A stretch of DNA of 33,101 bases, taken from contig USGG01000018.1 in assembly GCA_900554215.1 (NCBI GenBank), forward strand, positions 1 to 33,101. The letters run 5' to 3'. The translations under genes were made by a program, and so were the position numbers. Below the pieces are notes generated by a model. The model was not told the origin of the DNA. It ran no database searches and was given only the letters and a program-made list of their open reading frames with translations. Of the stretch, positions 8,171 through 14,056 are shown one piece after another (within the stretch, counting starts at the first letter, position 1; the number at the start of each line of letters is the position of its first letter). The stretch is from an uncultured Megasphaera sp. (GTDB lineage: Bacteria > Bacillota > Negativicutes > Veillonellales > Megasphaeraceae).

Positions 8171-8599
8171 GTGGAACGGGAAGCGACATGCCCGGTGTGC
8201 GGCAAGGTGTTTACGGCGCACCGCGTGACGGAGAAGTACTGCAGCGCAGTATGCCGGCGCTATGCGTACCGGCACCGCCATGAGGACGAAACGCCGCCGT
8301 CTCAGCGGGCAGCCGGGAAGACGCTGCGTACCTTCCGCTGCCTGCGCTGCGGCAAGCTGGTCATGGTGAAGCATAGGGCAGATAAGCGGAGGAAATTCTG
8401 CTCGCCTCACTGCGAGCGGCTGTACTGGAAGCATTCTAAAAACGTGACATCCCAGACGGTACAGAATACGTTCCACTGCCGGAACTGCGGCGTCCTCGTC
8501 GACATACGGGACGCCAAGGACAAGCGGACGGCCTTCTGCAGCGCCGACTGCCGCAAGCGATGGTTTTCCTTGCATAGAAGACATACGAAGCAACCGTAA
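8171..8599 (+). CDS. Small protein with three tandem Cys4 zinc-finger-like motifs
   Basis: 142 residues, GTG start 6 nt after the autotransporter stop, with AAGGCGG just ahead; the two are probably cotranscribed and perhaps translationally coupled. Three similar units each hold four cysteines: Cys7/10/24/28 (C-x2-C-x13-C-x3-C), Cys57/60/77/81 and Cys103/106/123/127 (both C-x2-C-x16-C-x3-C). Each unit begins C-x2-C-G and ends with a basic stretch (CRR, CERLYW, CRKRW). This is a treble-clef or zinc-ribbon-like pattern that suggests binding to nucleic acid or zinc-dependent folding. There is no signal peptide, so it is cytoplasmic. I do not recognise a named family. A strong hairpin at 8606-8642 follows. 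Function unknown; it might regulate the adhesin. Confidence 0.8.
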   Translation: MEREATCPVCGKVFTAHRVTEKYCSAVCRRYAYRHRHEDETPPSQRAAGKTLRTFRCLRCGKLVMVKHRADKRRKFCSPHCERLYWKHSKNVTSQTVQNTFHCRNCGVLVDIRDAKDKRTAFCSADCRKRWFSLHRRHTKQP

Positions 8600-8605
8600 T
8601 ATACG

Positions 8606-8642
8606 ACGAGAGCCGGACATCTCCGCGATGTCCGGCTCTCGT
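8606..8642 (+). terminator. Strong 16-bp hairpin, likely terminator after the zinc-finger gene
   Basis: A perfect 16-bp stem (8606-8621 with 8627-8642) around a TCCGC loop, 7 nt after the stop codon. No U-run follows on the plus strand (TGCATTATAC), so it may stabilise the 3' end or end transcription imperfectly. It sits 21 nt before an antisense RNA promoter. Confidence 0.6.
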
Positions 8643-8662
8643 GCATTATACAGAAAAGATAC

Positions 8663-8691
8663 TTGACGGCCGTCCCGTCATTTCGTACAAT
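8663..8691 (+). promoter_or_regulatory. Promoter of antisense RNA 1
   Basis: TTGACG (8663-8668), an exact 17-nt spacer and TACAAT (8686-8691): a near-consensus housekeeping promoter. It faces the 3' end of the minus-strand small hydrophobic ORF at 8787-8864. Expected start is near 8698. Confidence 0.75.
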
Positions 8692-8697
8692 AAAGAT

Positions 8698-8798
8698 GAA
8701 AAAACAAGGCGCTGCGCCGACAAACGGTCAGCCCCCATAAGACATTTGCAAAATAGCTGCCAATAGCTTAGCGGACTAGTGGGCGGCTATTTTGTTTT
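8698..8798 (+). ncRNA. Putative type I antitoxin: antisense RNA 1 (about 100 nt)
   Basis: Starts just after the promoter at 8663-8691 and ends at an intrinsic terminator: AAAATAGC (8750-8757) pairs with GCTATTTT (8786-8793), followed by GTTTT. It is complementary to the 3' untranslated part and the last codons of the facing toxin ORF. It contains a 6-bp hairpin, GCCGAC/GTCAGC at 8716-8732, whose loop carries AAACG. This layout, a short antisense RNA converging on the 3' end of a toxin mRNA, is that of TxpA/RatA and BsrG/SR4. Inferred only from sequence. Confidence 0.65.
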
Positions 8799-8864
8799 AT
8801 GCGAAATGAGATAGAACAATACTATCAGTAAGACTAGAGTAGTATTGATAGAATCCATACGCAT
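8787..8864 (-). CDS. Putative type I toxin 1: 25-residue hydrophobic peptide
   Basis: Too short for ordinary gene calling. On the minus strand ATG 8864 to TAG 8787 encodes MRMDSINTT, a hydrophobic stretch LVLLIVLFYLI, and a basic tail SHKTK. One membrane helix with a charged C-terminus is the hallmark of small type I toxins (Fst, TxpA, holin-like). A second copy at 9108-9185 preserves the peptide through mostly silent changes. A GGGG ribosome site lies just ahead but is folded into a 5-bp hairpin (8867-8880), as expected for repressed toxin translation. Met3 at 8858 has better spacing from that site and may be the true start (23 residues). It has its own promoter at 8926-8954, and an antisense RNA faces it. 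Toxicity is inferred; it is not shown by sequence. Confidence 0.75.
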   Translation of the reverse strand: MRMDSINTTLVLLIVLFYLISHKTK

Positions 8865-8866
8865 CA

Positions 8867-8880
8867 CCCCGCTTCCGGGG
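8867..8880 (-). promoter_or_regulatory. Hairpin hiding the ribosome site of toxin 1
   Basis: CCCCG (8880-8876 read on the minus strand) pairs with CGGGG (8871-8867) around a 4-nt loop. The second arm is the only G-rich ribosome-binding sequence before the toxin start. The structure is identical in copy 2 (9188-9201). Confidence 0.65.
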
Positions 8881-8925
8881 CATGATTACCGCCTGCCGTT
8901 TGGTGTACGCAGCACCTCTTGAGAT

Positions 8926-8954
8926 AGCGTACAGGAAAGGCTGCGTTGTGTCAA
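8926..8954 (-). promoter_or_regulatory. Promoter of toxin 1 mRNA
   Basis: Perfect TTGACA (8954-8949), a 17-nt spacer and TACGCT (8931-8926) on the minus strand. Start expected near 8919, giving a 55-nt 5' UTR. Copy 2 has the matching pair TTAACA/TACACT with the same spacing. The mRNA likely ends near 8698, after the GGCGCAGCGCC hairpin and TTGTTTTTT, about 220 nt in total. Confidence 0.6.
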
Positions 8955-8994
8955 GAGACGGATAAATCATATGTTTGCTAAATTTGCATATGCT

Positions 8995-9023
8995 TTGACG
9001 GTGGAGAAGGGCCATGCTATGAT
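8995..9023 (+). promoter_or_regulatory. Promoter of antisense RNA 2
   Basis: TTGACG (8995-9000), a 17-nt spacer and TATGAT (9018-9023). Same strength and position as the copy-1 promoter at 8663-8691. Start expected near 9030. Confidence 0.75.
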
Positions 9024-9029
9024 AAGGAA

Positions 9030-9116
9030 AAAGGAGGTGCGCCGACAAACGGTTAGCCCTATTTATTTACGAACAAGAGTAGTCGCAGTTGCTGGGGAGC
9101 AGGGCGGCTACTTTTG
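9030..9116 (+). ncRNA. Putative type I antitoxin: antisense RNA 2 (about 87 nt)
   Basis: Starts after the promoter at 8995-9023 and ends at a terminator whose stem is AGTAGTCGC (9078-9086) with GCGGCTACT (9104-9112), extendable to 13 bp by 9074-9077/9113-9116, with TTTGTTT overlapping its end. It overlaps the 3' end of the toxin 2 message. It shares GCGCCGACAAACGG with antisense RNA 1, while the rest has diverged, which would allow each RNA to be specific for its own toxin. Confidence 0.65.
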
Positions 9117-9185
9117 TTTATGCAAAATGAGATAGAACAACACTATCAGCAATACTAGGATAGTATTGATAGAATCCATACGCAT
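9108..9185 (-). CDS. Putative type I toxin 2: 25-residue hydrophobic peptide
   Basis: Minus strand, ATG 9185 to TAG 9108. MRMDSINTI, then LVLLIVLFYLI, then the tail LHKQK: a single hydrophobic helix with a basic end, differing from toxin 1 at only three residues. Across 112 bp (8801-8912 against 9122-9233) the two copies differ at 8 positions; within the ORF four of the seven changed codons are silent, which supports a translated, selected peptide. The ribosome site is again closed by the hairpin CCCCG/CGGGG (9188-9201). The promoter is at 9235-9263 and the mRNA end near 9030. The family is not one I can name; it is placed by analogy with Fst, TxpA and BsrG-type toxins. Confidence 0.75.
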   Translation of the reverse strand: MRMDSINTILVLLIVLFYLILHKQK

Positions 9186-9234
9186 CACCCCGCTTCCGGG
9201 GCATGATTACCGCCGGCCGTCTGGTGTACGCAGT

Positions 9235-9263
9235 AGTGTATTGGAAGGAACGGAGCGTGTTAA
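9235..9263 (-). promoter_or_regulatory. Promoter of toxin 2 mRNA
   Basis: TTAACA (9263-9258), a 17-nt spacer and TACACT (9240-9235) on the minus strand; start expected near 9228. Immediately upstream are two 17-bp direct repeats (9264-9300) that toxin 1 lacks. Confidence 0.6.
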
Positions 9264-9300
9264 ATACATATAGAAGGTATTAGATACATATAGAACGTAT
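9264..9300. repeat. Two 17-bp direct repeats, 20-bp period
   Basis: The 17-mer at 9264-9280 recurs at 9284-9300 with a single G/C difference. Each begins ATAC and ends GTAT, so each is also a loose dyad. The 20-bp period is about two helical turns, and the array abuts the -35 of toxin promoter 2, suggesting a regulator site or an AT-rich UP element. Confidence 0.7.
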
Positions 9301-9321
9301 AGTTACGTTTTTAGCATGGCG

Positions 9322-9347
9322 GCGCTTGCTTCGGCAGGCGTTTTTTT
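9322..9347 (+). terminator. Intrinsic terminator with UUCG loop
   Basis: GCGCTTGC (9322-9329) pairs with GCAGGCGT (9334-9341) around TTCG, within a run of seven T (9341-9347). It isolates the toxin-antitoxin region from glpX. The transcript it ends is not obvious. From here to 9541 I see only a probable glpX leader, without a confident promoter. Confidence 0.75.
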
Positions 9348-9541
9348 ATGCTTTCTCTTAAATAAAGTGTACTATATTTATACAAACTCCCGGGGCAGGA
9401 CTTTATCCAGACAGCGTAGAAGTAGTACAGCATGAAAGGCATCGCATGATGCGGGATATGCTGCCGCAAGCCCGATGAGCCGGCGGATTTGCGGACAGGT
9501 ACAGGCTCCGGCTTAATCGTATAGCAACAGGAGGCAGGAAT

Positions 9542-10507
9542 ATGGACAGAGTGCTCACACTGGAATTCGTTCGCGTTACGGAAGCGGCGGCCGTTAAAGC
9601 AGGCCGACTCATGGGGAAAGGCAACAAGATGGGGGCAGACCAGCTGGCTGTCGACGGCATGCATTCGATCTTGTCGAGCGTGCCTATCGACGGGACCGTC
9701 GTCATCGGCGAAGGCGAAATGGACGAAGCGCCGATGCTGTATATCGGCGAAAAAGTCGGCGCCGGCGGCACGCCCGTAGATATTGCCGTCGACCCTCTGG
9801 AGGGGACGAATTTAACGGCAAAGGGGCAGGACGGGTCTATCGCCGTTATCGCCATTGCCGGCAAGGGCAATCTGCTTCACGCGCCGGATATGTATATGGA
9901 AAAGCTCTGCGTCGGGCCGCGTGCCAAGGGGCGCATCGACTTGAACAAGCCCGTGCAGGAAAACCTGCGCCGCATTGCCGAAGGGCTGGAACGGAGCATT
10001 GACGATCTGACCGTCGTCATCCTCGACCGCGAACGGCATCAGGAAATCATCAACGACTGCCGCGACGCCGGCGCACGCATCAAACTCATCACGGACGGCG
10101 ACGTATCGCCGGCTGTTGACGTAGGTATTGAAGGCTCAGGCGTTCACGTCCTCATGGGAATCGGCGGCGCGCCGGAAGGCGTACTTGCCGCGGCGGCTCT
10201 CAAATGCCTCGGCGGCGATATGCAGGCCCGCCTGATTCCCTACACCGATGAAGAACGGAAGCGGTGCTACGAAATGGGCATTATGGATTTGAACAAGGTC
10301 ATGACGATTGACGACCTGGTCAAGGGCGACGACTGCATTTTCTCGGCGACGGCCATTACGAATACGCCGATGATGCGCGGCGTTCAGTATTTCGGCGGCG
10401 GCGCTCGTACCAACTCCGTCGTCATGCGCTATAAGAGCGGCACGATTCGTTTTATCGACACGTTCCACCGCTTCGACAAGAGCGCGAAATGGAGCATTCA
10501 CTTGTAA
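9542..10507 (+). CDS. glpX: Class II fructose-1,6-bisphosphatase (GlpX)
   Basis: Hydrolyses fructose-1,6-bisphosphate to fructose-6-phosphate in gluconeogenesis, in the cytoplasm. 321 residues is the normal length for GlpX. The metal-site segments are clear: VDGMHSIL near 37-44, GEGEMDEAPM at 56-65 and VDPLEGTN at 83-90. Later GDVSPAV and GIGGAPEGVLAA mark the second half of the fold. The start ATG has AGGAGG 8 nt upstream. It forms a single-gene unit: an intrinsic terminator lies before it (9322-9347) and another after it (10529-10556). The enzyme fits with the transketolase further along: both move carbon between C3, C5 and C6 sugars in an organism that probably grows on organic acids; that last point is inference. 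Confidence 0.95.
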   Translation: MDRVLTLEFVRVTEAAAVKAGRLMGKGNKMGADQLAVDGMHSILSSVPIDGTVVIGEGEMDEAPMLYIGEKVGAGGTPVDIAVDPLEGTNLTAKGQDGSIAVIAIAGKGNLLHAPDMYMEKLCVGPRAKGRIDLNKPVQENLRRIAEGLERSIDDLTVVILDRERHQEIINDCRDAGARIKLITDGDVSPAVDVGIEGSGVHVLMGIGGAPEGVLAAAALKCLGGDMQARLIPYTDEERKRCYEMGIMDLNKVMTIDDLVKGDDCIFSATAITNTPMMRGVQYFGGGARTNSVVMRYKSGTIRFIDTFHRFDKSAKWSIHL

Positions 10508-10528
10508 TTCTGCTCGGCATAACGCGAA

Positions 10529-10556
10529 GGGACTCTCGCAAGGGAGTCTCTTTTTT
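10529..10556 (+). terminator. Terminator of glpX
   Basis: GGGACTC (10529-10535) with GAGTCTC (10544-10550) around an 8-nt loop, then six T. It lies 21 nt after the stop codon. Confidence 0.85.
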
Positions 10557-10727
10557 GCAATTAGAAAACTCTTGGTTAGTAGATACTGCTATTGTTCAGG
10601 GCTAATAGTATATATAAAATAAAAAGTTGTACAGTTACTTGCAGTCGACCCGAACCAAAGATACTGTGCAGACAATGCCAAAAGACGTTTTTGAGCTGAA
10701 TTATGAAGAGGTGGAATCTTAAATTCG

Positions 10728-10756
10728 TTGACTCGCTTCTTTTTGTAGTATATACT
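10728..10756 (+). promoter_or_regulatory. Promoter of mazEF
   Basis: TTGACT (10728-10733), a 17-nt spacer and TATACT (10751-10756), 28 nt before the mazE ATG. The TATACTATGTATATAC segment just here is partly palindromic, a plausible MazE or MazEF operator for autoregulation. Confidence 0.75.
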
Positions 10757-10783
10757 ATGTATATACAGAAGGGAGTGAGAGGC

Positions 10784-11026
10784 ATGGCTGCTACGGTAAA
10801 AATTCAAAAATGGGGTAACTCTCAAGGCATCCGAATTCCGAAGAATATCATTGATATACTGGATTGGGATGATAACGACGTGGTGGAAATGTCTGTGCAG
10901 GGCGGCAACCTTATCATCAAACCGCACAAAAGGAAGACGATTGAAGAATTGTTTGCCAATTATGACGGCACATACGAAAAAGAAACGATAGATTGGGGCG
11001 ACCCGGTAGGTAAGGAAATATGGTAA
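10784..11026 (+). CDS. mazE: MazE-type antitoxin (AbrB/MazE fold)
   Basis: 80 residues. The N-terminal half is a swapped-hairpin AbrB DNA-binding domain (VKIQKWGNSQGIRIPK near 5-20, then VVEMSVQGGNLIIKP). The acidic C-terminal tail (IEELFANYDG, IDWGDPVGKEIW) is the part that normally wraps the MazF toxin. I start at ATG 10784, which has GGGAG 8 nt upstream. A longer in-frame version from 10703 would run back over the promoter and add residues unlike any MazE. It overlaps mazF by 7 nt, so translation is coupled. Likely autorepressed with MazF at its promoter. Confidence 0.92.
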   Translation: MAATVKIQKWGNSQGIRIPKNIIDILDWDDNDVVEMSVQGGNLIIKPHKRKTIEELFANYDGTYEKETIDWGDPVGKEIW

Positions 11027-11352
11027 AACAAGGAACAATTATCAAAGTAAATTTAAATCCCCGTGCAGGACATGAACAGGCAGGGTATCGCCCAGCCGTT
11101 GTCGTCAGCAATGACACATTTAACGCAAAGACGAGCATGGTAATTGTTTGCCCTATTACAAATACGATGAATCATTTCCCTCTGCATGTGCCGCTGGATG
11201 AAAGAACGAAAACCACGGGATGTATTTTATGCGAGCATATCCGGGCTCTGGATATAGAGGCGAGAACCTATCGAGTCATAGAGCAATTACCTGACGATAT
11301 TTTGCAACAAGTTATTAACATTATATTCGCTGAGATTGATACTCCGGTATAA
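11020..11352 (+). CDS. mazF: MazF-type toxin, mRNA interferase
   Basis: 110 residues, the usual size for MazF/PemK endoribonucleases. Recognisable segments: QGTIIKVNLNPRAGHEQAGYRPAVVVSND at the start, with the RP-A/V-V-V core, then VCPITN and GCILCEHIRALDIEAR, which carry the substrate groove and dimer residues. It cuts single-stranded mRNA at a short sequence that cannot be predicted here. It overlaps mazE by 7 nt, and a strong terminator follows. No damage to the frame is visible, so the module looks functional. Confidence 0.93.
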   Translation: MVKQGTIIKVNLNPRAGHEQAGYRPAVVVSNDTFNAKTSMVIVCPITNTMNHFPLHVPLDERTKTTGCILCEHIRALDIEARTYRVIEQLPDDILQQVINIIFAEIDTPV

Positions 11353-11354
11353 AC

Positions 11355-11408
11355 GGGGCTGTCGCCGAATGAAGAATTATTTCCTCTTCGTGCGGCAGCT
11401 CCATTTTT
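11355..11408 (+). terminator. Terminator of mazEF
   Basis: An 11-bp stem (11355-11365 with 11392-11402, two G-U pairs) with an inner GAAGA/TCTTC hairpin, followed by a T5 run at 11404-11408. Between here and murA (353 nt without a gene) I see only the murA promoter and leader. Confidence 0.8.
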
Positions 11409-11590
11409 ACTTTACAGTAGGGAAAGAAGCGTAACGGTTGTATCAGAAAGGCCGGTCCGGTACTGGGACGGACAGTCTGCTTTGTACTAAAGACGTATTG
11501 CGATATATAACAAATCCTTTTATATCAGGTAAATTGATTGTAAGAGCTTTATCTTTTCCCTGTCCACCTCTTTTAGTTTCGTACCTTTTA

Positions 11591-11599
11591 TGGTACAAT
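11591..11599 (+). promoter_or_regulatory. Extended -10 promoter of murA
   Basis: TGG directly before TACAAT (11594-11599) forms an extended -10; the -35 region is poor. GTACC (11581-11585) and GGTAC (11592-11596) form an inverted repeat across it. The leader of about 100 nt contains AATAGGCAGAG...GTCTTTTT, also found in the autotransporter leader. Confidence 0.5.
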
Positions 11600-11705
11600 G
11601 ACTTGATAGTAAATAAAATCACAATAGGCAGAGTGCCACGTCTTTTTAGCTGCCGAAGCATCCTGCCTGTCTTATATATCGAATTCTGTTTAGGAGGCAC
11701 CGGAA

Positions 11706-12980
11706 TTGGAGAAGCTGGTTATTCATGGTGGAAAGCCCTTAATGGGTACTGTTCGCGTCAGCGGGGCTAAAAATGCCGTGCTGCCGATTATCGTCGCGTC
11801 CATGCTGGGAACGACGAAGAGCACATTGACGGAAATTCCGAAATTAGACGACGTCCATACGGTCTGCGACGTCATCGAATCTCTTGGCGTTCATATAGAA
11901 AATCCGCAGAAGGGCGTGTTGGAAATCGACGCGTCGAATTTGTCGTCGACGTCGGCGCCGTACGACCTCGTGCGGCGCATGCGGGCGTCCTTCCTGGTCA
12001 TGGGGCCTCTGCTGGCTCGCAAAGGCCGGGCGAAGATTTCCCTGCCCGGCGGCTGTTCCATCGGCGCCCGGCCTATCGACCTGCATCTGAAGGCCTTTGA
12101 GGCCATGGGCGCCGTCATCAACCTGGAAAACGGCGACATTGAAGCGACGGTTCCCAACGGCCTGAAAGGGGCGCAGATTTACCTCGATTTCCCCAGCGTC
12201 GGCGCGACGGAAAACATCCTCATGGCCGCTTCGCTGGCCGAAGGCAAGACCGTCCTGGAAAACGCGGCAGAAGAGCCGGAAATCGTTGACCTGGCGACCT
12301 ATCTGAACAGCATGGGGGCCAATATCCGCGGCGCCGGCACGAATGTCATCCGCATCGAAGGCGTCAAGGAGCTGCACGGCGCGACGCACTCGGTCATTCC
12401 CGACCGCATCGAAGCGGGCACCTTTATGATCGGCGCGGCCATGTCCGGCGGCGACGTGTTCGTAGAAAATGCCTTGTCGGAGCATTTGAAGCCCGTCGTG
12501 GCGAAATTGAAGGAAGTAGGGGCCGAGGTCATCGAGGATATCGACGGCATCCGGGTCATCGGGCATCTGCCCATGCGTCCGGCCGACGTCAAGACCCTGC
12601 CCTACCCCGGCTTCCCGACAGATATGCAGGCTCAGTTCATGGCCTTGGCGACGATTTGCCAGGGCACGAGCGTCATTACGGAGACGGTCTTTGAAAACCG
12701 CTTCATGCACGTCGACGAATTTAAGCGCATGGGGGCGAAAATCCGCATTGAAGGGCGCAGCGCCATCGTAGAAGGCGTGCCGAAGCTCAAAGGAGCGGCG
12801 GTCAACGCGACGGACCTGCGCGCCGGCGCGGCTCTCGTCCTGGCAGGCCTCGTCGCTGAAGGCGAAACGGAAGTCGGGTACTTGTACCATATCGACCGGG
12901 GCTACGATAATCTCGTATTGAAATTACAAAGGTTAGGTGCTGATATTGTTCGGGTCAATATTGACGAAGAAGAAAACTAA
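11706..12980 (+). CDS. murA: UDP-N-acetylglucosamine 1-carboxyvinyltransferase
   Basis: First committed step of peptidoglycan synthesis: transfers enolpyruvyl from PEP to UDP-GlcNAc in the cytoplasm. 424 residues is normal length. The conserved Lys22-Asn23 pair is present (SGAKNAVLP). The catalytic cysteine loop reads PGGCSIGARPIDLHL with Cys117, so the enzyme should be fosfomycin-sensitive unless otherwise changed. The start is TTG 11706 with TAGGAGG 8 nt upstream. The 3' end overlaps the next gene (mreB-like) by 44 nt in another frame, an arrangement that couples a cell-wall enzyme to a cell-shape protein, as in the murAA-spoIID-mbl region of Bacillus. Confidence 0.96.
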   Translation: MEKLVIHGGKPLMGTVRVSGAKNAVLPIIVASMLGTTKSTLTEIPKLDDVHTVCDVIESLGVHIENPQKGVLEIDASNLSSTSAPYDLVRRMRASFLVMGPLLARKGRAKISLPGGCSIGARPIDLHLKAFEAMGAVINLENGDIEATVPNGLKGAQIYLDFPSVGATENILMAASLAEGKTVLENAAEEPEIVDLATYLNSMGANIRGAGTNVIRIEGVKELHGATHSVIPDRIEAGTFMIGAAMSGGDVFVENALSEHLKPVVAKLKEVGAEVIEDIDGIRVIGHLPMRPADVKTLPYPGFPTDMQAQFMALATICQGTSVITETVFENRFMHVDEFKRMGAKIRIEGRSAIVEGVPKLKGAAVNATDLRAGAALVLAGLVAEGETEVGYLYHIDRGYDNLVLKLQRLGADIVRVNIDEEEN

Positions 12981-14031
12981 GAAAAAAGCCCGTTCCGGCC
13001 TGTCCCATTCGCTGTCCCTGGCGAACTGGCTGGGCAGTGATATCGCCATCGACCTGGGGACGACGAACGTCCTCGTCTATGTCAAGCATCAGGGCGTCGT
13101 CGTCAACGAGCCGGCGGTCATCGCCGTCGACAAGGCGACGAATCAGGTCATCGCCATCGGCAGGGAAGCCCAGTCGATGCTGGGGCGGACGCCGCGGCAT
13201 ATTCACGCCTACCATCCGATGCAGAACGGCGTCATCGCTGATTACGACGCGACGGAGTACATGCTGCAGTATTTTATCCGCAAGGCCATTGGCAAGGCGT
13301 TGTTTTTCAAGCCGAGGGTCATCATCTGCGTGCCGTCGGGTATTACGAATGTCGAACGGCGCGCCGTCATGGAAGCCGCCCGCAAGGCCGGAGCCCGCAA
13401 AACCGTCGTCATGGAAGAACCTCTGGCGGCGGCTATCGGCGCAGGCCTCGATATTGCCGAATCGAACGGCTCCATGGTCATCGATATCGGCGGCGGCACG
13501 ACGGACGTGGCTATTTTAAGCCTCAGCGGCATCGTCATCAGCGAATCCCTGCGCATCGGCAGCAATACCTTTGACGAAGCGATTATCCATTATTTGGAAA
13601 AGATAAAGCATATTACCATCGGCAGCCGCACGGCGGAAGAGCTGAAAATACTCATCGGTACGGCCCTGCCCGACGGCCGCATCCTCACGGCGGACGTCCG
13701 CGGCCGCAGTACGGAGACGGGCCTGCCCGTCGTCATGGACATCGATTCCCAGGAAATCCGCCGGGCTCTGGACGAGCCCATACAGCGGATTTTGCGGGCC
13801 GTCCTGTCCATTTTGGAAAAGACGCCGCCTGAGCTGGCGGCGGATATTGCCGACCACGGCATCGTCCTGACCGGCGGCGGCATGCTCCTCGACGGACTGG
13901 ACCGCCTCATTTCCCGGACGACGGGCATGGCGGCGTACCTGTGCGACGAGCCGCTGCTGTGCGTGGCTAACGGAGCCGGTAAGTCGCTCCAGGCCATGAA
14001 TCAGCTGAAAGATAGTTTTGAAGATATATAA
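12937..14031 (+). CDS. mreB: MreB/Mbl family actin-like rod-shape protein
   Basis: A cytoskeletal ATPase that forms membrane-bound filaments and steers lateral wall synthesis. Actin-fold nucleotide motifs: DLGTTN at 39-44 (phosphate 1), DIGGGTTDVAIL at 183-194 (phosphate 2) and LTGGGMLLDGL near the C-terminus (adenosine). RTAEELKILIGTALP is the typical MreB interdomain helix. The 364 residues exceed the usual 330-345 because of a basic N-terminal stretch (KKKTKKKARS) when started at GTG 12937, which has AAAGG ahead. A start at TTG 12961 would shorten it, but no good ribosome site precedes that codon. Position next to murA suggests the Mbl branch. The overlap of 44 nt with murA implies coupled expression. 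Confidence 0.88.
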   Translation: MLILFGSILTKKKTKKKARSGLSHSLSLANWLGSDIAIDLGTTNVLVYVKHQGVVVNEPAVIAVDKATNQVIAIGREAQSMLGRTPRHIHAYHPMQNGVIADYDATEYMLQYFIRKAIGKALFFKPRVIICVPSGITNVERRAVMEAARKAGARKTVVMEEPLAAAIGAGLDIAESNGSMVIDIGGGTTDVAILSLSGIVISESLRIGSNTFDEAIIHYLEKIKHITIGSRTAEELKILIGTALPDGRILTADVRGRSTETGLPVVMDIDSQEIRRALDEPIQRILRAVLSILEKTPPELAADIADHGIVLTGGGMLLDGLDRLISRTTGMAAYLCDEPLLCVANGAGKSLQAMNQLKDSFEDI

Positions 14032-14056
14032 ACGTGTATCTAAGGAGGGATTTGAC

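Noticed and set aside
7679..8620. 313-codon open frame antisense to the autotransporter barrel and zinc-finger gene
   Set aside because: It spans two genuine plus-strand genes and shows no independent coding features.
8797..9048. 83-codon minus-strand ORF overlapping the first toxin region
   Set aside because: It runs in another frame across the toxin promoter and the antisense RNA promoter 2; the 25-codon frame is the one conserved between the two copies.
11438..11770. 110-codon plus-strand ORF upstream of murA
   Set aside because: It runs across the murA promoter and start, and has no ribosome site or recognisable domain.
11844..12890. 348-codon open frame antisense to murA
   Set aside because: Shadow frame; murA is complete and conserved on the other strand.
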